20,848 nt of DNA. Origin: Fragilaria radians. Its lineage: Eukaryota > Bacillariophyta > Fragilariophyceae > Fragilariales > Fragilariaceae. This document shows, piece by piece, positions 1 to 6,229 of the stretch (the stretch's first letter is position 1; every line of letters begins with the position of its first letter). Both the position numbers and the translations under genes were made by a program. The stretch lies in assembly GCA_900642245.1 (NCBI GenBank), contig CAAAJI010000805.1:1-20848 (forward strand). Reading direction: 5' to 3'. Under the pieces are notes generated by a model. That model was not told where the DNA came from and did no database searches. It saw only the letters and a program-made list of their open reading frames with translations.

Positions 1-614
1 CGGGTTGCCGTCATGTTGCCCCACAATTTATACCAGATGGCCCGGCGGATATTGGAGATCGCTTCGCCTTCTAGCCCGGCCTGTGCCAGCAGATTGCCGA
101 ATGCGGTCGCGCGCTTGCTCGTTCCACCGGCGGGCTCGCCGACCAGATATTTGTCGAGCATCGCGACCTCGATGCGCGCGGGAGCCGTGCGGCGGCAGGC
201 GGCGTGGACGACGCAGCCAAGCACCTGCTGCACCGGCAGTGAGGCCCGGATTCGCCCGCCGGGATCGACACTCGCGAGCGGTTCGCCGTCGACAAACCAC
301 CAGGGCACGCCGTTCATCATCGGTACGATTAGCGTATTCGGCCCGACCAAAGCGCGCGCGGCGTGAGCCGCTTCGACCAGGGCGGGTGCCTTTACCGCGA
401 TGATCACGATCTCCTGCGTTCCGATCACGGCAGGGTCCGTGAAAATTTCCGGGTGGGCGAGTAACTCGCCGCGCTGGTCGACGATGGCGATTCCGCCTCG
501 CAAGGCCGAGGCGCTGCTGGTTCGAGCAAGAATCGAGACCTGGTGACCCGCAAGCGACAGCCGTCCGCCGACCCAGCCCCCGATTGCACCCGCGCCGATG
601 ATGGTGATCCGCAT
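1..614 (-). CDS. Ketopantoate reductase family oxidoreductase (2-dehydropantoate 2-reductase-like), 3' end missing
   Basis: The reading frame runs off the left edge; about 204 codons are visible, roughly two thirds of a family member of about 310 residues. The N-terminus carries the dinucleotide-binding loop GAGAIGG at residues 7-13. The family's conserved lysine (AVKAP, K75), the NG pair (MMNGVPWW, N101) and the second catalytic lysine (IWYKLWGN, K196) are visible. Known family chemistry is NADPH-dependent reduction of ketopantoate to pantoate in the cytoplasm. The NGVPWW variant occurs in a broad subfamily whose substrates are often untested, so panE is not assigned. The ATG at 614 is chosen because the binding loop follows it directly; I see no strong ribosome binding site. 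It diverges from the UrcA-family gene across 224 bases. A second, different family member lies at 1268-2200, and no other pantothenate gene is present. Confidence 0.88.
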   Translation of the reverse strand, partial: MRITIIGAGAIGGWVGGRLSLAGHQVSILARTSSASALRGGIAIVDQRGELLAHPEIFTDPAVIGTQEIVIIAVKAPALVEAAHAARALVGPNTLIVPMMNGVPWWFVDGEPLASVDPGGRIRASLPVQQVLGCVVHAACRRTAPARIEVAMLDKYLVGEPAGGTSKRATAFGNLLAQAGLEGEAISNIRRAIWYKLWGNMTAT

Positions 615-796
615 GGCCCGCTATGACCGGAAGAGCGGCCTCACGCCAGCGCCCGATCCCACCGTTCGCAGCCACCGTTCGTCCATTGGTCTATGCAAAA
701 TGTCGTTTCGGAGGCGCATCCGGCGTTAGCCGAAACCGCGGCAAAGGATGGTCGAAGCCGCGGTGCGCATTGACCAGAAACAGCGCATTTTCCTGA

Positions 797-818
797 TGTC
801 GGTAACCCCCTGCCGACA
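797..818 (+). repeat. Small inverted repeat just upstream of the UrcA-family gene
   Basis: The arms TGTCGG (797-802) and CCGACA (813-818) are perfect complements separated by 10 bases. They end 7 bases before the AGGGAG ribosome binding site (826-831) of the gene at 839. The position would suit a leader hairpin or an operator, but arms of 6 bases can arise by chance. The rest of the 615-838 gap shows no convincing promoter. Confidence 0.35.
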
Positions 819-838
819 ATAAGAAAGGGAGAAATTTG

Positions 839-1243
839 ATGTCCAGTCGCTTCCAAATCAGCAAGGCCATCCCGATCGCAGCGGCCCTCGCGTCCACGGC
901 CCTGTTCGCTCCGACCAATGCTTCGGCCGAACGCCGGGAGGTGACGATCTATGCGGAACCGACCGCCATCCGTACCGAGATGGTATCCTTTGCGCGGCTC
1001 AATCTGACCAGCGAGCAAGACCATAAACGCCTCCAGCGCAAGGTCGGCGCTGCTGTCGAACGAGTCTGCCTCCGCGATATCGGTCGCGATGGTCTCCAAG
1101 ATAAAGATTATTACGCCTGTGAGGATAAGGCCTGGAACGCAGCCTCGCCGCAAATCGCCGCGGCGGTTTCGAATGCACGCAATCTCGCGCTCGGTGGCGG
1201 CGTGCCGATCGCCGCGACCGCAATCCGGGTCAGCGCGCTCTGA
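839..1243 (+). CDS. UrcA-family periplasmic protein
   Basis: 134 residues. Residues 1-30 form a signal peptide with a basic start, an alanine-rich hydrophobic core and a likely cut after NASA (A30). The mature part matches the UrcA-family pattern common in sphingomonads: a short beta segment, a helix of the form LTSEQDHKRLQRKVGAAVERVC, then a second cysteine in YYACEDKA. C77 and C94 could form a disulfide in the periplasm. The molecular function of the family is not known to me. The ATG at 839 is preferred to the TTG at 836 because AGGGAG at 826-831 lies 7 bases upstream of it. The gene is alone on the plus strand here, with a minus-strand gene on each side, and converges on the oxidoreductase at 1268-2200. 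Confidence 0.85.
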   Translation: MSSRFQISKAIPIAAALASTALFAPTNASAERREVTIYAEPTAIRTEMVSFARLNLTSEQDHKRLQRKVGAAVERVCLRDIGRDGLQDKDYYACEDKAWNAASPQIAAAVSNARNLALGGGVPIAATAIRVSAL

Positions 1244-1258
1244 GCCGGGCGGACGAGG

Positions 1259-1288
1259 ATCCCCGCGTCATCGCTTCGGCGCGGGGAT
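1259..1288. terminator. Strong stem-loop between convergent genes, likely bidirectional terminator
   Basis: ATCCCCGCG (1259-1267) and CGCGGGGAT (1280-1288) are perfect 9-base complements around a 12-base loop. The stem starts 16 bases after the stop of the UrcA-family gene. It also spans the stop codon (1268-1270) of the minus-strand oxidoreductase, whose last codons form one arm. Neither side has a clear run of T, so it is not a classic intrinsic terminator; it may protect transcript ends or work with Rho. Confidence 0.6.
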
Positions 1289-2200
1289 ACCGGCCGCGAA
1301 TGGCTTGAGACAAGCATAGGCGACGTCGTGAAAGGGCGTTGGAACATGATGCTTGCGGCCCAACCTGACGACGGTGCCACTGATAGCCTCCAGTTCAAGC
1401 CGTCGACCGGCATCGAGGTCCTGGCGCATTGATGCCACTACATCGGGCGGAAATGCCTTGAGCACCGCCAGCGCGGTCTCCTCGGCATCGTTCGCAAGCC
1501 GCACTTCTTCCGCCGCGGCAACCGCTGCGATCTCCGCGATCGACTGTCGCGCGAGGTCCAGCAGCAGCGGATCATGATAGACCACCCCCGCGCTCTGCCG
1601 GCTGAGGCAGGTCAAAGCGGCATTGGTCGCCAGGAACAGGAACTTGGTCCACAGCGCGGCCCGGATGTCGTCCGATATCGACGCATCGACTCCGACGCTG
1701 CGCCAGTAAGCGACGAGCGCCTCGGCGTGAGGATGCGGTGTCGATTGCAAGTTCCCGATTACGACATCGGTCCGCTGATTACCGTGGCGCACCGTTCCGT
1801 CGGCCCCCAGCGTCGCCGCGCTATAGACGGGTCCGACCATCACCTGGGCCGGATCGAACCACGCGCCGAGTGTCGCCGCCGCTTCGACGCCATTCTGCAG
1901 CCCGACCACCAGTCCCCCAGGTGCCAGTGCGCCAGTGGCAGTCCGCGCGGCCATCTCCAGGTCGTAGGTCTTGACGGCGAACAACAGCACGTCCGCCGGC
2001 GGAACGTCAGCCGGGTCGCGCACCACCCTTACCTTATGGTGGATTGCCTCCCCCGCCAGCGCGGTCAGGACTATTCCCCGGTCGCGGATCTGGTCGTGTC
2101 GGGCGCCGCGGGCGACGAACGTCACATCGGCACCAGCAGACAGCAGCCAACCGCCATATAAGGTCCCGATTGCGCCAGCGCCGATCACCATGATGCGCAT
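1268..2200 (-). CDS. Ketopantoate reductase family oxidoreductase (2-dehydropantoate 2-reductase-like)
   Basis: 310 residues, normal family length. The N-terminal Rossmann domain starts with GAGAIG (7-12). Family active-site residues can be placed: K77 (FAVKTYD), N103 (LQNGVE), K186 in the C-terminal helical domain (LWTKFLFLATN) and E269 (RRLELEAISG), the position matching the catalytic glutamate of E. coli PanE. A role in NADPH-dependent reduction of ketopantoate for coenzyme A synthesis is plausible, but many paralogues act on other 2-oxo acids. An upstream in-frame start at 2233 exists. The ATG at 2200 is preferred because AGGAGG (2210-2215) lies 9 bases before it and the binding loop follows at once. 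It shares no operon partner, and is different in sequence from the relative at 1-614. Confidence 0.9.
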   Translation of the reverse strand: MRIMVIGAGAIGTLYGGWLLSAGADVTFVARGARHDQIRDRGIVLTALAGEAIHHKVRVVRDPADVPPADVLLFAVKTYDLEMAARTATGALAPGGLVVGLQNGVEAAATLGAWFDPAQVMVGPVYSAATLGADGTVRHGNQRTDVVIGNLQSTPHPHAEALVAYWRSVGVDASISDDIRAALWTKFLFLATNAALTCLSRQSAGVVYHDPLLLDLARQSIAEIAAVAAAEEVRLANDAEETALAVLKAFPPDVVASMRQDLDAGRRLELEAISGTVVRLGRKHHVPTPFHDVAYACLKPFAAGIPAPKR

Positions 2201-2237
2201 GTAACGTCGCCTCCTGTAGCCAAATGCTGGCAATGAT

Positions 2238-2260
2238 TGGCGTTACCTAAAAAAACGCCA
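2238..2260. repeat. Inverted repeat in the 5' leader of the oxidoreductase gene
   Basis: TGGCGTT (2238-2244) and AACGCCA (2254-2260) are perfect 7-base complements with a 9-base loop, located 38-60 bases upstream of the minus-strand start at 2200. A nearby GCTGGC (2226-2231) could pair instead with GCCAGC (2257-2262), giving an alternative fold. Read on the minus strand, the run of seven T lies inside the hairpin, so it is not a terminator of normal layout. A regulatory role is possible but unproven. Confidence 0.35.
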
Positions 2261-2360
2261 GCCCCTCGACCTACTGGTTTGGTGAATCCTCAGGCAGCGT
2301 ACGCATAATAGAGGCATGAACACCCTTCATAACGAATTGCGTGGGAGATCGTAACTAACG

Positions 2361-2381
2361 GCGTCAGTGCTCGAATGACGC
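2361..2381 (-). terminator. Possible weak terminator after the small membrane protein gene
   Basis: GCGTCA (2361-2366) and TGACGC (2376-2381) form a perfect 6-base stem with a 9-base loop, 11 bases beyond the stop of the minus-strand gene ending at 2393. There is no clear T run after the stem on the minus strand, so confidence is low. Confidence 0.3.
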
Positions 2382-2392
2382 TGAACATCGTT

Positions 2393-2755
2393 TCAGGTAT
2401 CTGGGCTGCGCGGTCCGAGGGCGCGAGGCGGGGCACTATTTACAGGGACGCCGGGATGCTGATGCCGGGGATTGGCCCGCTTGACCAGCACCGCGATGGC
2501 CACGGTCAACGCACATGGTACGAGCCAGTCGAGCCATGGATCGAAACGTTGCCAGACGCGGTAGTCGAGGCCGCCCCACCACGGCATGTTCGCACGCAGG
2601 CCCCCGCCATAAAGTTCGATCCAACGATATTCTGCTTGGGTGATTTCACGACTGATTGCCCAGCCGCTCGCTGCCGCAGCGCCCGCCCGCCAATTGCGGA
2701 GAAGCAAAGCGACGCAAAGCTGCACCAGGATTGCCAGGATAATGTGGCCAAGCAA
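2393..2755 (-). CDS. Small membrane protein of unknown function
   Basis: 120 residues. A hydrophobic helix covers residues 4-20 and a second about 76-92, with a polar, aromatic-rich loop between them (ITQAEYRWIELYGGGLRANMPWW at about 38-60) facing one side of the membrane. The loop looks conserved in style (Trp, Tyr and Gly rich) rather than random, which argues that this frame is the real one. I do not recognise a named family. The start is a TTG at 2755: GGAGG (2763-2767) sits 7 bases upstream and the frame has a stop at 2786-2788, leaving no better start. It lies 84 bases downstream of manA on the same strand and may share its transcript. An overlapping 195-residue frame on the plus strand (2375-2962) is taken to be a shadow. 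Confidence 0.62.
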   Translation of the reverse strand: MLGHIILAILVQLCVALLLRNWRAGAAAASGWAISREITQAEYRWIELYGGGLRANMPWWGGLDYRVWQRFDPWLDWLVPCALTVAIAVLVKRANPRHQHPGVPVNSAPPRALGPRSPDT

Positions 2756-2762
2756 TGCAGCG

Positions 2763-2767
2763 CCTCC
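2763..2767 (-). promoter_or_regulatory. Ribosome binding site supporting the TTG start at 2755
   Basis: The minus strand reads GGAGG here, 7 bases before the TTG. This is the main evidence for the start of the small membrane protein. Confidence 0.55.
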
Positions 2768-2839
2768 GCAATGGGCATTCGAAGCTTAGTGTCGAAGGTC
2801 AACCGAAACGGGCTTGGGACCCGGAACTATTGCATCTCG

Positions 2840-3697
2840 TCACGCAGCTGCCTGCATCAGGCTGGGCTCGACCGCCCGAGCGCTGGCAATGAAAAGCCGC
2901 CCTTCCGAGGAGTCCAGTCGCTGGTGCTCGCGAAGGAACAGGCATTCGCCAGGAAGAGCTAGCTCGTCGCCGATTGCCGCATAACCGTCGATCGGCAAGA
3001 TCAAGCGCTCCTGCCCTAGCAATGCATCGCCATGATTATGAACAAGGGTAAAGTGCGGTCCATTCACCAGCAAGGCATTGGTTACCGGACTTATTCGTTG
3101 AAATAAATGTTCGGGGTAAGGCTCGCATCGAGCCACCGCTATGCCGTCGTCGAGATGAAGGTCGCGCCCCCTGCCATAGTCATAGAGACGGTAGGTCACG
3201 TCCGAATTCTGCTGAACCTCGAGCAGCGAAATTCCAGCTCCAATCGCATGGATCGTGCCGGGCGGAACGAAGAAGAAGTCGCCGGCAGCTACCTTGCGCC
3301 ATGCGATCAGTTGTTCAAGGGATCCGTCAAGGGCGGCCGCCCGCAACTCTTCAGGAGAAATCTCCTGCCGTAATCCAAGGCCGATGGCAGCACCTGGCTC
3401 GGCATCAATTACGAACCAGCACTCGGCCTTTCCTCCACCCAAGCCCCGGGACCGGGCCTGGGCGTCATCGGGATGAACCTGGACGGACAGGTTTTCGCTG
3501 GTGAAGAGATACTTCGCGAGCACAGGTGAGGGCTCATCGTTGATGAACCACACTTCACCGACAGGCAGGCTCGACGGAGTACGGAATACATCAGGCAAGT
3601 GCGTCCGGCCCCAAGGCTTTATCACCTGTTGGGAGCGGAGCTTCGAACTCCGGATTTCATCAGGACGTTTCAAAGTCACAAACGCCGAATGTTCCAC
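2840..3697 (-). CDS. manA: Class I mannose-6-phosphate isomerase
   Basis: 285 residues, the short bacterial form. It interconverts fructose-6-phosphate and mannose-6-phosphate in the cytoplasm and needs zinc. Metal-binding motifs of the cupin fold are visible: QVHPDD (Q73, H75), KAECW (E92) and GTIHAIG (H150). The conserved arginine segment TYRLYDYGRGRD follows (R170). The C-terminal part (about 205-280) is the usual second jelly-roll. The start is a GTG at 3697, directly preceded by an in-frame stop, so the frame cannot be longer; its ribosome binding site is weak. Conserved sequence begins near residue 18. The ManC in this window (18856-19905) lacks the isomerase domain that many ManC enzymes carry, so this separate enzyme probably feeds the same GDP-mannose pathway, although it sits about 15 kb away on the other strand. 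Confidence 0.9.
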   Translation of the reverse strand: MEHSAFVTLKRPDEIRSSKLRSQQVIKPWGRTHLPDVFRTPSSLPVGEVWFINDEPSPVLAKYLFTSENLSVQVHPDDAQARSRGLGGGKAECWFVIDAEPGAAIGLGLRQEISPEELRAAALDGSLEQLIAWRKVAAGDFFFVPPGTIHAIGAGISLLEVQQNSDVTYRLYDYGRGRDLHLDDGIAVARCEPYPEHLFQRISPVTNALLVNGPHFTLVHNHGDALLGQERLILPIDGYAAIGDELALPGECLFLREHQRLDSSEGRLFIASARAVEPSLMQAAA

Positions 3698-3763
3698 TCA
3701 ACCGCCCCACTCATCTCGGTTAGACACAGCGCACCTTGGGAGCCCCGCGCCCTCAGTAGTAAA

Positions 3764-3789
3764 GGAGGGCAGGCCGAAGCCAACCCTCC
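3764..3789 (-). terminator. Stem-loop terminator after the outer-membrane protein gene
   Basis: On the minus strand the sequence reads GGAGGG, two bases, GGC, a TTCG tetraloop, GCC, two bases, CCCTCC, then TTTACT. It begins 12 bases after the stop of the gene at 3802-4578. The stem is strong with one internal loop, but the T run is short. It would separate the barrel gene from manA. Confidence 0.6.
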
Positions 3790-3801
3790 CACTAGTTGCT
3801 T

Positions 3802-4578
3802 TTAACCGCGCTCCGGCTCCGGCGGCGGCGGCGGAGGAGGAGGAGGAGGCGGACAAGCGTCCGTCGCCAGAATTACCGATCCGTCCGGGCAAGTCTGCGT
3901 AGCAGGTGGTGGCGGCGGCGGCGGCGGCGGTGGCGGCGGGGGAGGAGCAAACTCTTCGACCCGCGGACCACCGAACTTCAGACCGACTCCAAGCAGACCC
4001 GTAATGGCATGGGTGCCGCCCGAAACATTGCCCTTCTTGTAATCAGAATAGCGGCCTTCCGCCTTCAGGTAGAGAGGTCCCATGAACTGGTGCTCGACGC
4101 CAGCGCCGGCGGTCCAGCCGCCCCTCTTGTAATGGTCGTAGTAAGCGCCAGGATAGGCCGAATCGAGCAGGCCATTGGCGGGATTGATCGGCGTGAACCG
4201 CTTGCGCTGTTCATTCCTGACCGCGCCACCCTTGACGTATACGAGAGTGCTTGGTGTCACCATCATACCGAGGCGGGCAGCAATGCCCAACTCCTCGAAC
4301 GTCTTGTGCTCAGCAAGCCCGGGGCCATCGATTGTCTCGACTTCCGCGCGACCCGACCAGAATGTGCCCTCGACACCCAGGACGAAGCTACCGAGATTGT
4401 AATCGACACCAGCAGACGCGCCCCAGCCAAGCTTGGAGTCTTCGTCGCCAGCTGCGCTGAACTGGCTGTAACCACCCTGCACGTCGCCACGTACAACCAA
4501 CTGTGCGTTGGCCTGCGTGGCGCTCATCCCTGTAACAGCCGCAAGCGCGACTAGGACGCCATTGTGATATCTGCTCAT
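3802..4578 (-). CDS. Outer-membrane beta-barrel protein with C-terminal poly-proline tail
   Basis: 258 residues. Residues 1-25 are a signal peptide ending QANA. The rest to about 210 alternates short amphipathic strands with glycine-rich turns (for example GWGASAGVDYNLGSFVLGVEG, then AARLGMMVTPSTLVYVKGGAV), as expected for a small 8-stranded barrel of the Opa/OmpA-like type. After the last strand (LGVGLKFGG) comes a run of 14 prolines, a TCPDGSVILATDACP segment with two cysteines, a second run of 11 prolines, and then the stop. Comparable linkers in sphingomonad proteins often lead to an OmpA peptidoglycan-binding domain, which is absent here. The ATG at 4578 is preferred to the TTG at 4593 because AAAGGGGAG (4582-4590) lies just upstream. 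It is separated from manA by a terminator. A general envelope role is likely; a link to polysaccharide export is unproven. Confidence 0.87.
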   Translation of the reverse strand: MSRYHNGVLVALAAVTGMSATQANAQLVVRGDVQGGYSQFSAAGDEDSKLGWGASAGVDYNLGSFVLGVEGTFWSGRAEVETIDGPGLAEHKTFEELGIAARLGMMVTPSTLVYVKGGAVRNEQRKRFTPINPANGLLDSAYPGAYYDHYKRGGWTAGAGVEHQFMGPLYLKAEGRYSDYKKGNVSGGTHAITGLLGVGLKFGGPRVEEFAPPPPPPPPPPPPPPATQTCPDGSVILATDACPPPPPPPPPPPEPERG

Positions 4579-5114
4579 AAACTCCCCTTTCAATGTATTA
4601 ATACTAATAAATTAACGGATTCTAACTACCTTAGTCCGTCGGTGTTGATGTTAGGACCAATAGTATAGAACATCTTTGCGAACAGGTTCCTAACAAAATG
4701 CCGTTTCAATTGCCAGACCCCAGGCAAAGCAATGCCCTCATCAAACCAGAGTGGAGGACGCATAGTGGCAGTTAATGTTCCTCCATGTTGCAATTTCCCA
4801 ACGATGATGCGGAATTGCAACAGGCAAGTGAGACTTTCGGCGCATGGTGGGCTTGATCCGCACTCTTGAATTTCCAGGGTCGTTTTTTTTGTGAGCCGCA
4901 AGAGACGAGTCTGCGAGCGTGTCACTTGTGGCCGACACCCGTCCCTCGGGAAACTCGCCTGATTCAACAGAGGTTAGCTGAACCCCATCCACTATTGTAA
5001 TTTACGCACAATCTGCGAATGGGGCGCTTTCAAGAAATCGAGTTCCCGGCATGCTGAGCGACCGGAAGAACAAGCTTCGCAAACGATCGATCTGATGAGG
5101 ACAACCGGTTTCTA
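4579..5114. other. Divergent intergenic region between the barrel gene and the kps-like genes
   Basis: 536 bases without a convincing gene. Short open frames on the minus strand (4626-4967, 4741-4992) lack ribosome binding sites, family motifs or protein-like composition. The side near 4579 is AT-rich and includes the perfect palindrome GTATTAATAC (4595-4604) upstream of the barrel gene. A long inverted repeat is at 4786-4822. The promoters for both directions must lie here, but I cannot place a convincing -35/-10 pair for either. The kpsE-like start is preceded by two tiny overlapping frames (5051-5095 and 5095-5115). Confidence 0.6.
4786..4822. repeat. Perfect 10-base inverted repeat, candidate operator or leader hairpin
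   Basis: TGTTGCAATT (4786-4795) and AATTGCAACA (4813-4822) are exact complements with a 17-base spacer. Bulging out T4796 lets CC (4797-4798) pair with GG (4811-4812), extending the stem to 12 base pairs. There is no T run after it on either strand, so a terminator is unlikely. The half-site centres are 27 bases apart. Confidence 0.6.
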
Positions 5115-6224
5115 ATGCGACTTTTTTTTACTAGATTGCGGCGAGGTCTTTCACCGCTTTTCCTTTTGGCTGTGGTGATCCCAACGGCCTTAGCTACGCT
5201 CTACTTCGGCATCTTCGCGTCCGACGTCTATCTCTCCCAGTCCGCTTTCGTGGTGCGCAGTCCCGATAAGCCATCGACCGGGGGCCTTGGCGGACTCCTT
5301 GCCGGGGCCGGCTTTAGTAACTCGAACAGCGAGGTCTTTGCGGCGCAGGATTTTATTGAGTCCCGCGATGCCCTCCGAGCGCTGAATTCTGGAGGGCGGT
5401 TCGAAGCCGCCTACACGCGTCCGGAAATTTCGATTTTCGACAGGTTCAATCCGACCGGCCAGTTTGGCTCCTTCGAACATTTGTATCGCTATTTTGCAGG
5501 CAAAATTGGGGTCAATTTCGACAGCGCCAGCTCGATCACCACGTTGACCGTTCGCAGTTTCAATAGCCGCGATGCGCATCGATTCAATCAGCAGCTGCTG
5601 GGGCTGGCGGAGCAGATGGTGAACCGGCTTAATGAGCGCGGTCGTCGCGATCTGGTCAGTTTCGCGCAACGGGAAGTAGATGAAGCCAAGTCGGACGCGA
5701 GACAAGCGGGTAGCGCGCTTGCGGTCTTTCGGAACCAATCGGGCGTCGTCGACCCGGAGAAGCAGGCCGAAGTGCAGCTTCAAATGGTGTCGAAGCTCCA
5801 GGATGAGCTGATCGCAACCCGGACCCAGCTTGCTGAACTACGCCGCTTAGCTCCGGCCAATCCACAGGTCGGATCGTTGCAGACCCGCATTGCCAGCCTG
5901 CAGGGCCAGATCAATAGCGAGCTGGGCAAGGTAGCCGGTGATCGACGGTCGCTTGCCGGTGCTGCAACCCAATACCAGCGGCTCACGCTTGAAAGTGAAC
6001 TGGCGGACAAGCAGCTGGCGGCCGCTATGACATCCCTGGTCGAAGCGCAGAACGAGGCGCGCCGCAAACAGGCTTACGTCGAACGAATTGTCGAGCCGAA
6101 CTTGCCGGACAGTCCGATCGAGCCGCGCCGCCTCCGAGGAATTCTCGCGACGTTCGTCCTCGGACTCGTCGCCTGGGGGATTGCCTCCATGCTGATGGCG
6201 GGCGTGCGCGAGCACCGAGACTGA
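5115..6224 (+). CDS. kpsE: Capsule polysaccharide export inner-membrane protein, KpsE/CtrB/BexC-like (PCP family)
   Basis: 369 residues, typical for the family. One membrane helix is at about 14-35 after a basic N-terminus, then a large periplasmic part, and a second helix at about 343-363 with a short cytoplasmic end. The periplasmic part has long helical, coiled-coil-like stretches (about 195-240 and 280-320). The proline-rich motif LPDSPIEPRR before the second helix is a hallmark of polysaccharide co-polymerase proteins. Family members link the ABC transporter to the outer-membrane export channel. The ATG at 5115 begins the best N-terminus; GAGGA (5097-5101) is 13 bases upstream, which is long. 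It is followed after 5 bases by the permease gene, and is first gene of the export block. Confidence 0.9.
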   Translation: MRLFFTRLRRGLSPLFLLAVVIPTALATLYFGIFASDVYLSQSAFVVRSPDKPSTGGLGGLLAGAGFSNSNSEVFAAQDFIESRDALRALNSGGRFEAAYTRPEISIFDRFNPTGQFGSFEHLYRYFAGKIGVNFDSASSITTLTVRSFNSRDAHRFNQQLLGLAEQMVNRLNERGRRDLVSFAQREVDEAKSDARQAGSALAVFRNQSGVVDPEKQAEVQLQMVSKLQDELIATRTQLAELRRLAPANPQVGSLQTRIASLQGQINSELGKVAGDRRSLAGAATQYQRLTLESELADKQLAAAMTSLVEAQNEARRKQAYVERIVEPNLPDSPIEPRRLRGILATFVLGLVAWGIASMLMAGVREHRD

Positions 6225-6229
6225 GCATC

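Noticed and set aside
2375..2962. A 195-residue plus-strand open frame over the small membrane gene and the end of manA.
   Set aside because: It overlaps manA antisense, has many prolines, arginines and cysteines in a random-looking mix, no motif and no good ribosome binding site; the minus-strand frames explain the same DNA better.
3802..3960. Low-complexity GGC/GGA-rich DNA that could be taken for a simple-sequence repeat or an assembly artefact.
   Set aside because: It is in frame as poly-proline in the outer-membrane protein, with a sensible CPDG segment between the two tracts, so it is coding sequence.
4626..4992. Minus-strand frames of 113 and 83 residues in the 536-base intergenic region, possibly a decayed gene.
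   Set aside because: No family motif, no ribosome binding site, and the composition is not protein-like. The inverted repeat at 4786-4822 lies inside them, which fits regulatory DNA better.
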